Source: Mailhella sp. (GTDB lineage Bacteria > Desulfobacterota > Desulfovibrionia > Desulfovibrionales > Desulfovibrionaceae). Taken from it: a DNA stretch of 6,708 bases. The notes beneath the pieces were generated by a model. The model was not told where the DNA came from, did no database searches, and saw only the letters and a list, made by a program, of their open reading frames with translations. Location of the stretch: positions 1-6,708 of the forward strand of contig JAHHTE010000115.1 of the NCBI GenBank assembly GCA_020024815.1, written 5' to 3'. The position numbers and the translations under genes were made by a program. Below are positions 1-4,697 of the stretch, piece after piece (position 1 is the stretch's first letter; every line of letters starts with the position of its first letter).

Positions 1-643
1 TTTCAGGATTACTAGATTGTAAAAAATTTTCTAAATAATTATTTTCTGATTTATTTTCTTTTGTTTTATTAATATTTTTTTCAGGATTAACTTCTATAAT
101 CTTGTTATTTTCAGAAATATTACTATTTTCAATAATTTTTTCTTCAAAATTATCTTGAGGTATTCGAGAAACTAAATCAGTTAAAATTGCATTTATTTCT
201 TCATCAGTTTTAATAACACAATAATTTAATTCTTGTGAATTTTCATTAGAATTTTTAGAGTGCAGATGATTAATAAATTTTTTATCTTTTATTTCATTTT
301 TTTGAATTTCAAGAATAAGTTTATCAAATAAAATTTGTTCATTTGTTACATATACAGGTATTTGACAAATACAAGTATCTTGAGAAATAGAAAAAATTCG
401 TAAATCAGTTTCAAAAGAGAGTTCACCAAGATTATCTAAAAAGTATAATCGTATTAATTGACCAACCTGAAGTTGTTTTGCTTCAGGTTGGTTATTAAGA
501 TTAAGCTTTATTGTTTGAAAAGATAATTCTGTAACTTGAAAAGGATTTTTGAACCCATCAATCCGAACCCAAGCATTATTGGGCGTAATTTTTAGAGGTG
601 TTTTTGATTGCTCAAAATTAATTGAAAAATCACCTTTTAACAT
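1..643 (-). CDS. PilZ-like domain protein, C-terminus cut by window edge
   Basis: The frame is open from ATG at 643 to the left edge: 214 codons with no stop. The start is supported by AAGGA at 652-656, 8 nt upstream. Residues about 15-115 look like a PilZ beta-barrel: a strand with R27, an ELSFQT segment at 39-44 where c-di-GMP binders have (D/N)xSxxG, a VGQLIRLYFLD strand at 60-70, and a closing helix FDKLILEIQK at 106-115. The helix matches PilZ proteins I recall next to motB in Desulfovibrio. The RxxxR motif is not visible and the second motif keeps only the Ser, so canonical c-di-GMP binding is doubtful. From about residue 116 the protein becomes Asn/Glu/Lys/Ile-rich and probably disordered. 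It lies 22 nt after motB, as the third gene of the stator operon. By analogy with YcgR-type proteins it may tune stator or flagellar function; this is inference. Gene existence is firm, the PilZ assignment moderate. Confidence 0.72.
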   Translation of the reverse strand, partial: MLKGDFSINFEQSKTPLKITPNNAWVRIDGFKNPFQVTELSFQTIKLNLNNQPEAKQLQVGQLIRLYFLDNLGELSFETDLRIFSISQDTCICQIPVYVTNEQILFDKLILEIQKNEIKDKKFINHLHSKNSNENSQELNYCVIKTDEEINAILTDLVSRIPQDNFEEKIIENSNISENNKIIEVNPEKNINKTKENKSENNYLENFLQSSNPE

Positions 644-651
644 AAAACAAA

Positions 652-656
652 TCCTT
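652..656 (-). promoter_or_regulatory. Ribosome binding site of the PilZ-like gene
   Basis: The minus strand reads AAGGA, 8 nt before the ATG at 643. It lies in the 22-nt gap after the motB stop codon. It fixes the start of a gene that runs off the window. Confidence 0.7.
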
Positions 657-665
657 GTTGTAAAA

Positions 666-1406
666 CTATTTTACAACTTGACGTTCTAGACAAAATTCTA
701 CACGTCTATTTTTAGCCCGATTTTCAGGTGTATCATTTGGATATCTTGGGTTTAAATCTCCCATGCCTGTTGCAGTCATTCTAAGAGGATCCATTCCATG
801 CTCAACAAGCCAAATTAAAACGTTTACAGTTCTTAAGGCAGATAGTTCCCAATTATTTTTAAACCTTGCACCTTCGGGAATAGGGCTATTATCAGTATAA
901 CCTTTTATATTTACGGTCATTTCACGGTTTGATTGAACAATTTCTAAAATAGTTTGTAATTGTTCTTCTGCTCCTTCTGCTAAATATTCAGATCCAGGAG
1001 CAAATAAAAGGCTATCACCAATTGTTAAAGTAATTGTACCTTCATCTAATACGGCACCAACTTTACCTTCAACATTTTTTTTCGAGAGATAACTTTTGAT
1101 TGCATTAAAAACATTTTCTTGATTTTTAAGTAATTCTTGACGAATACGCATTAAATCTTGCAAAGATTGTTGTGTATTACTATCAATATTACTTTGCATT
1201 TGACCACCAGCGATTTCACTAGTGTTTAATCCACCAAATGCCATTCGCATTGAACCAAAAACACTTTGAAAACGTTTTACCTCAACAGTAGACATTGAAA
1301 CAAGTAATACGAAAAATACGAGTAATAATGTAACCATGTCTCCGTAGGTAGCAAGCCACCCCATGTCTTCTGGTTCTTCTGGTTCTGGTTTTGGAATACC
1401 ACTCAT
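666..1406 (-). CDS. motB: Flagellar stator protein MotB (PomB-like), OmpA-type peptidoglycan anchor
   Basis: This is the peptidoglycan-anchored half of the flagellar stator, an inner-membrane and periplasmic protein that works with MotA. Its 246 residues are a normal length. A short acidic, Pro/Glu-rich cytoplasmic tail (1-14) leads into one membrane helix (about 17-39). The segment YGDMVTLLLVFFVLLVSMS carries the essential ion-binding Asp as D23. The stretch after the helix (about 42-60, VEVKRFQSVFGSMRMAFGG) matches the plug region and resembles Vibrio PomB more than E. coli MotB. An OmpA/MotB domain fills about 125-242, with GYTDNSPI (169-176), WELSALR (186-192) and NRAKNRRVEF (229-238) for binding meso-diaminopimelate peptidoglycan. 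The ATG at 1406 has AAGGA at 1416-1420, 9 nt upstream. It starts 20 nt after the motA stop. Confidence 0.96.
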   Translation of the reverse strand: MSGIPKPEPEEPEDMGWLATYGDMVTLLLVFFVLLVSMSTVEVKRFQSVFGSMRMAFGGLNTSEIAGGQMQSNIDSNTQQSLQDLMRIRQELLKNQENVFNAIKSYLSKKNVEGKVGAVLDEGTITLTIGDSLLFAPGSEYLAEGAEEQLQTILEIVQSNREMTVNIKGYTDNSPIPEGARFKNNWELSALRTVNVLIWLVEHGMDPLRMTATGMGDLNPRYPNDTPENRAKNRRVEFCLERQVVK

Positions 1407-1426
1407 ACAATATTTTCCTTATTATT

Positions 1427-2188
1427 TTAGTTTTCTTCTGATGATTTTCTTACAGATGGTGATAAGAAAGAAGAAAGTTTTTCGTAAACAAGTCTTGGGT
1501 TATTATTTTCAAGAATTGATTTTGCACCTTCAAAAATAATAGAAAGGTTCATACTTTCTTGAGTACTTCTTGATTTTAATTTTGTAGCTAGAGGTCCAAA
1601 AATAAAGTTTGCTAAGATTGTACCATATAAAGTTGTAATCAAAGCAATAGCCATAGCAGGACCAAGAGCTGATGGGTCGTTAAGCTGGCTAAGCATTTGG
1701 ATAAGACCAATAAGCGTACCAAGCATACCCATAGCAGGTGATAAGCTTGCCATTTTATTTAAAACACCAATACTAATACCATGTCGTTTTTGCATTGATG
1801 AAATTTCAATAATAACGGTATTATGAATTAAATCTGGATCAGCGTTGTCTGCAATAAGTTGCATAGCTTTTTTTAGAAGTGGATTATTTGTTTCAACTCT
1901 TTCTAAAGCCAAAATACCTTCACGACGGCTAATTTCAGCAATTTGTACCATAACATCAACAACTTCTTCTGGCATAGTTCTTTTACTTGTAAAAGTTTTT
2001 GCAGAAGCTTTTAATGCTTGAATAACTTCTTCAAGAGGAAAACAAATAAGGGTAGCTGCTATTGTACCACCAAAAACAATTAAAACACTAGGAATATCAA
2101 AAAATCCAGCTGGATCTGGACCTAGTGCAATAGTTGTTCCAACAAGACCAAAACCAGCAATAATTCCTATCAGAGTGGCTAAATCCAT
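1427..2188 (-). CDS. motA: Flagellar stator protein MotA (PomA-like)
   Basis: This is the ion-channel subunit of the flagellar stator, a polytopic inner-membrane protein that pushes on FliG. Its 253 residues match the PomA/MotA short class. Four membrane helices fall near 3-22, 32-51, 148-168 and 178-199. The large cytoplasmic loop between helices 2 and 3 holds the charged segment RREGILALE (88-96), whose Arg and Glu correspond to the FliG-contacting residues R90/E98 of E. coli MotA. P150 in SPAMGMLGTLIGL and the motif LITTLYGTILAN (182-193) mark helices 3 and 4. T157 and T185 align by eye with T158 and T186 of sodium-type PomA. It is the first gene of motA-motB-PilZ, divergent from bipA. The start ATG at 2188 gives the canonical MDLATLIG opening, but the ribosome site is weak. 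Confidence 0.97.
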   Translation of the reverse strand: MDLATLIGIIAGFGLVGTTIALGPDPAGFFDIPSVLIVFGGTIAATLICFPLEEVIQALKASAKTFTSKRTMPEEVVDVMVQIAEISRREGILALERVETNNPLLKKAMQLIADNADPDLIHNTVIIEISSMQKRHGISIGVLNKMASLSPAMGMLGTLIGLIQMLSQLNDPSALGPAMAIALITTLYGTILANFIFGPLATKLKSRSTQESMNLSIIFEGAKSILENNNPRLVYEKLSSFLSPSVRKSSEEN

Positions 2189-2200
2189 TTTTTTTTACCC
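2189..2200 (-). promoter_or_regulatory. Weak ribosome site and poly-A tract before motA
   Basis: Before the motA ATG the minus strand reads GGGT followed by eight A residues. The only Shine-Dalgarno-like element is AGGG, about 9 nt from the start, much poorer than the AAGGA sites of motB and the PilZ gene. The start is still secure because MDLATLIG is the conserved family N-terminus. An unstructured A-rich leader may help initiation instead. Confidence 0.45.
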
Positions 2201-2220
2201 TATAACTATTGATTAATATA

Positions 2221-2243
2221 GAAATGGTGAGTAAAACCATTTC
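2221..2243 (-). repeat. Inverted repeat / hairpin in the motA leader
   Basis: GAAATGGT (2221-2228) and ACCATTTC (2236-2243) are perfect 8-bp complements around a 7-nt loop. If transcription of motA starts near 2243, as the proposed promoter predicts, this hairpin sits at the very 5' end of the mRNA. There it could protect the transcript or act as an operator. No T tract follows on the minus strand, so it is not a terminator. Confidence 0.5.
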
Positions 2244-2249
2244 AGTTAT

Positions 2250-2278
2250 TTAATAAACGCACTAGACAAAAATGTCCA
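2250..2278 (-). promoter_or_regulatory. Candidate sigma-70 promoter of the motA operon
   Basis: On the minus strand a -35 TGGACA (2273-2278, 5 of 6 to consensus) and a -10 TATTAA (2250-2255, 4 of 6) are separated by exactly 17 nt. The start would fall near 2243, giving a leader of about 55 nt. I see no sigma-28 (TAAA/GCCGATAA) or sigma-54 (TGGCAC/TTGC) element in the same region. Confidence 0.45.
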
Positions 2279-2318
2279 GTCCTTTTATTTTGAAAAACAT
2301 TATTTGAATATGCGTTTA
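2254..2318. repeat. Nested inverted repeats between motA and bipA
   Basis: TAAACGCA (2254-2261) and TGCGTTTA (2311-2318) are perfect 8-bp complements 49 nt apart. Inside them ACTAGACA (2261-2268) and TGTCCAGT (2273-2280) pair at 7 of 8 positions around AAAA. The inner repeat covers the proposed motA -35, and the outer arms cover the motA -10 and the bipA promoter spacer. The layout suits a looping operator or a regulatory stem; no function can be read from the sequence alone. Confidence 0.4.
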
Positions 2319-2332
2319 CTCAACCGTATACC
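2304..2332 (+). promoter_or_regulatory. Candidate sigma-70 promoter of bipA
   Basis: TTGAAT (2304-2309) and TATACC (2327-2332) are 17 nt apart; each matches 4 of 6 consensus bases. The start would be near 2339, leaving a leader of only about 14 nt that holds little more than the ribosome site. It is the best-spaced pair seen before bipA, but neither box is strong. Confidence 0.35.
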
Positions 2333-2340
2333 CTAACCAC

Positions 2341-2349
2341 AAGGAAGGA
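2341..2349 (+). promoter_or_regulatory. Ribosome binding site deciding a GTG start for bipA
   Basis: AAGGAAGGA holds two overlapping AAGGA cores; the first ends 7 nt before GTG at 2353 and the second 3 nt before it. No ATG lies in frame nearby, and the product begins with the family-typical (M)ITRNNAIRNIAIIAHVDHGKT. The GTG start is therefore well supported. Confidence 0.8.
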
Positions 2350-2352
2350 TTT

Positions 2353-4182
2353 GTGATTACAAGAAATAATGCTATTCGCAATATTGCAATTATTGCCCAC
2401 GTTGACCATGGTAAAACCACATTAGTAGATGGTTTGTTTCGTCAAAGCGGACTTTTCCGTGCTGATCAGCAAGTAGATGACCGTATTATGGACAGCATGG
2501 AGCTTGAACGTGAAAGAGGTATCACTATTGCTGCCAAAAACTGTGCTGTTTCTTGGAACGGCGTGCGTATCAATATTATTGATACTCCCGGCCACGCTGA
2601 TTTTGGCGGTGAAGTAGAAAGAGCTTTATCTATGGTAGATGGAGTTGTTCTTTTGGTTGATTCCTCAGAAGGTCCACTTCCACAAACTCGTTTCGTACTT
2701 CGTAAAGCTCTTGCTCTTAAACTTCCAGTTATCGGCGTTATCAATAAAATTGATAGAAAAGACGCTCGTCCTGATGAAGTTTTAAATGAACTTTATGAGC
2801 TTTTTATCGACCTTGACGCTAGCGATGAACAATTAGAATTTCCTGTTCTTTATGCTATTGGGCGTGAAGGTGTTGCTATGTATAATATCGGCGATAAATC
2901 TGAAAACCTTAGTCCTTTATTTGAAACTATTTTAAAACATATTCCAGGACCAGAATATGATGATGAATTGCCTTTTCAAATGCTTGTAACTGATTTAGAT
3001 TATTCTGATTATTTAGGTCGCCTTGCTGTTGGTAGAATTAGAAATGGTAAAGTGCATAGTAAAGAATCATTAGTTTGTATAGGTGCTGATGGTAATCCCA
3101 AAAATCTTAGAGCAACCAAATTACAAGTATATCAAGGTAAGCAAATGGTTGATGTTGAAAGTGCTGAACCTGGTGATATTGTTGTTATGGCCGGTATTGA
3201 AGATGCAACTATTGGTGATACTATTTGCACAAAAGAAAATCCTATTGCTTTACCAAGAATTAATGTTGATGAGCCAACTGTTGCTATGCGTTTTGCAATA
3301 AATAGTTCACCACTTGCTGGACGTGAAGGAAAAATTGTTCAATCAAGAAAAATTAAAGAACGTCTTGAAAAAGAAGCTCTTTCAAATGTATCTATTCGTG
3401 TTGAAGATACTGATGATAAAGATTCCTTTATTATAAAAGGGCGTGGTGAGTTTCAAATGGCTATTATTGTTGAAACTATGCGTCGTGAAGGATTTGAGCT
3501 TACAGTAGGTAGACCTGAAGTTATTATGCATGAAGAAAATGGCGTTATAATGGAACCTATTGAAGATGTTTATGTTGATTGTGATGAAAACTTTATGGGT
3601 GTTGTTACAGAAAAATTATCCTTTAGAAAAGGACGTATGATAAATTGTATCAATCATGGTACAGGTCGTGTTCGTCTTACTTTTTCTGTTCCTGCTCGTG
3701 GGCTTATTGGGTATCGAGATGAGTTTTTAACAGATACTCGTGGAACTGGAATTATGAACTCAACTTTTAGTGGTTATGAAGAGCATCGCGGCAATTTTAT
3801 TACTCGTATGACGGGTTCTTTAATTGCTGACCGTGCAGGTAATGCAGTTGCTTATGCTCTTTATAATCTTGAGCCTCGTGGTTCTTTATTTGTTGTTCCT
3901 GGTGATCCTGTTTATGAGGGAATGGTTGTAGGTGAGCATAATCGTGATAATGATATTGATGTTAACCCTACAAAAGAAAAGAAACTTACTAACCTACGTG
4001 CGTCAGGTAAAGATGAAAATATTATTCTTACTCCTGTGCGTCCTATGACATTAGAAAATGCTTTGCATTTTCTCCGTGAAGATGAAGTATTAGAAGTAAC
4101 ACCAGAATCTATGCGTATACGTAAAACAGAATTAAGTGCTCAAAAACGTTATGCTGCTGGTGGTGGTAGAAAAAGAGTATAA
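2353..4182 (+). CDS. bipA: Ribosome-associated translational GTPase BipA/TypA
   Basis: BipA binds the 70S ribosome and supports large-subunit assembly and translation under stress and cold. At 609 residues it is full length. The GTPase domain (1-200) shows G1 AHVDHGKT (15-22), switch I RGITI (55-59), G3 DTPGHADF (77-84) and G4 NKID (131-134). The G5 position reads YAIGREG (167-173) where E. coli has YASALNG. Domain II spans about 205-290, an EF-G III-like domain about 300-385 (GRGEFQMAI from 363), an EF-G V-like domain about 398-478, and the BipA-specific C-terminal domain runs to the end. In the last, the loop NPTKEKKLTNLR (538-549) is the region that reaches toward the ribosomal A site. The start codon is GTG. 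The gene stands alone: divergent from motA and closed by its own terminator 17 nt after the stop. Third-position GC falls sharply after about the first 500 bases. Confidence 0.98.
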   Translation: MITRNNAIRNIAIIAHVDHGKTTLVDGLFRQSGLFRADQQVDDRIMDSMELERERGITIAAKNCAVSWNGVRINIIDTPGHADFGGEVERALSMVDGVVLLVDSSEGPLPQTRFVLRKALALKLPVIGVINKIDRKDARPDEVLNELYELFIDLDASDEQLEFPVLYAIGREGVAMYNIGDKSENLSPLFETILKHIPGPEYDDELPFQMLVTDLDYSDYLGRLAVGRIRNGKVHSKESLVCIGADGNPKNLRATKLQVYQGKQMVDVESAEPGDIVVMAGIEDATIGDTICTKENPIALPRINVDEPTVAMRFAINSSPLAGREGKIVQSRKIKERLEKEALSNVSIRVEDTDDKDSFIIKGRGEFQMAIIVETMRREGFELTVGRPEVIMHEENGVIMEPIEDVYVDCDENFMGVVTEKLSFRKGRMINCINHGTGRVRLTFSVPARGLIGYRDEFLTDTRGTGIMNSTFSGYEEHRGNFITRMTGSLIADRAGNAVAYALYNLEPRGSLFVVPGDPVYEGMVVGEHNRDNDIDVNPTKEKKLTNLRASGKDENIILTPVRPMTLENALHFLREDEVLEVTPESMRIRKTELSAQKRYAAGGGRKRV

Positions 4183-4198
4183 TAAAAAAAATTATTAT

Positions 4199-4238
4199 AA
4201 AAAAAGCTCTCATTAAAATATAATGAGAGCTTTTTTTT
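4199..4238 (+). terminator. Intrinsic terminator after bipA, possibly bidirectional
   Basis: GCTCTCATTA (4206-4215) pairs perfectly with TAATGAGAGC (4221-4230) around a 5-nt loop. Eight T residues follow (4231-4238) and seven A residues precede (4199-4205), so A-U pairs extend the stem and the minus strand also has a T tract. It begins 17 nt after the bipA stop. It insulates bipA from the downstream gap. Confidence 0.9.
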
Positions 4239-4270
4239 GTTAAGCATGAGTTAGTATAATTTATGTAAAT

Positions 4271-4300
4271 TTAATTATTGATTAGCTGATAAATAATTAA
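4271..4300. repeat. 30-bp near-perfect palindrome
   Basis: The segment is symmetric about 4285/4286. Thirteen of fifteen base pairs match, including an uninterrupted 9-bp outer arm: TTAATTATT at 4271-4279 against AATAATTAA at 4292-4300. The centre is AGCT. With no loop it fits a dyad protein-binding site better than an RNA hairpin. AT richness raises the chance of such symmetry arising at random, so function is uncertain. Confidence 0.4.
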
Positions 4301-4426
4301 TTCACATATAGATAATTGGTATTAATGTATAAAAAACAAATGTCTACAATTATATTGTTATATACAAAATTTTTTATTTAATCAGAATTAAATTTATAGA
4401 AGAAAAATAATTATATTAAATTTTTT

Positions 4427-4440
4427 TTGATAAATATCAA
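4427..4440 (+). promoter_or_regulatory. Candidate FNR/CRP-family binding box
   Basis: TTGATAAATATCAA is a perfect match to the classical FNR consensus TTGAT-N4-ATCAA and a 6-bp inverted repeat around AA. It lies 257 nt before the chemoreceptor ATG and about 50 nt before a TATAAT box at 4490-4495. If that box is a -10, the dyad centre would be near -68, in the range where CRP/FNR proteins activate from upstream. Which regulator reads it here is unknown. Confidence 0.4.
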
Positions 4441-4489
4441 GCTGATTTATTAGAATTTTTTTTTATGGTTTAAGTAAAAAATTTTTTTG

Positions 4490-4495
4490 TATAAT
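4490..4495 (+). promoter_or_regulatory. Candidate distal -10 box for the chemoreceptor
   Basis: A perfect TATAAT preceded directly by TG follows a run of T residues. No good -35 lies 16-18 nt upstream, where GGTTTA or a similar sequence is found. That would fit a promoter needing an activator such as one bound at 4427-4440. In this AT content the box alone is weak evidence. Confidence 0.25.
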
Positions 4496-4650
4496 GAAAG
4501 TTGATTAATATTGATAATAACACGGTAAAGATATTTTATTTTTTTTCGATATACCTATTGCATTAATATTCACAATATGTATTCTTTCTTGCATAGAATA
4601 AAAAATAAATTGTAAATAAAATTTTTATTCGAAAGAAGGTTTAAGTAGTA

Positions 4651-4656
4651 TACAAT
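4651..4656 (+). promoter_or_regulatory. Candidate proximal -10 box for the chemoreceptor
   Basis: TACAAT matches 5 of 6 bases of the -10 consensus and would start transcription near 4663, about 35 nt before the ATG. The -35 position at 17-nt spacing (4628-4633, TTCGAA) is poor. No sigma-28 GCCGATAA element is visible, although chemoreceptors often use sigma-28. Confidence 0.3.
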
Positions 4657-4685
4657 GCGTTTTTATTAATTGTTTTAGGCTTTTT

Positions 4686-4691
4686 AAGGAG
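4686..4691 (+). promoter_or_regulatory. Ribosome binding site of the chemoreceptor
   Basis: AAGGAG sits 6 nt before the ATG at 4698, the strongest ribosome site in the window. It fixes the start directly before the first membrane helix. Confidence 0.85.
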
Positions 4692-4697
4692 TAGAGC

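Larger units (their letters stand above)
4239..4697. other. Extremely AT-rich intergenic region upstream of the chemoreceptor
   Basis: About 460 bp separate the bipA terminator from the chemoreceptor start. I see no open frame above about 20 codons with a ribosome site on either strand, and no tRNA or known RNA fold. The region holds many A/T tracts (for example about 4366-4375, 4418-4428, 4455-4464, 4476-4488 and 4541-4548), a near-palindrome at 4271-4300, an FNR-type box at 4427-4440, and TATAAT-like boxes at 4490-4495 and 4651-4656. A/T tracts at this density could bend DNA or bind nucleoid proteins; I could not show helical phasing by hand. Confidence 0.6.

Noticed and set aside
2261..2290. 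Small hairpin followed by T-rich sequence as a terminator or attenuator before bipA
   Set aside because: The stem has a mismatch and the T tract is interrupted, and the proposed bipA promoter lies downstream of it.
2466..2744. Minus-strand open frame of 92 codons inside bipA
   Set aside because: It lies antisense to the conserved GTPase domain, its product resembles nothing I know, and it has no operon context; a shadow frame.
3083..3301. Plus-strand open frame of 72 codons inside bipA
   Set aside because: It is an out-of-frame reading of conserved bipA domain II; its Leu/Val-rich product comes from the frame shift.
4326..4382. 18-codon open frame starting ATG TAT AAA in the AT-rich gap
   Set aside because: It has no ribosome site, is very short, and such frames are expected by chance at this composition.
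4239..4697. CRISPR array, tRNA or riboswitch in the long gap
   Set aside because: No regularly spaced repeats, no cloverleaf with a CCA-proximal acceptor stem, and no recognisable aptamer core; the sequence is nearly all A/T.
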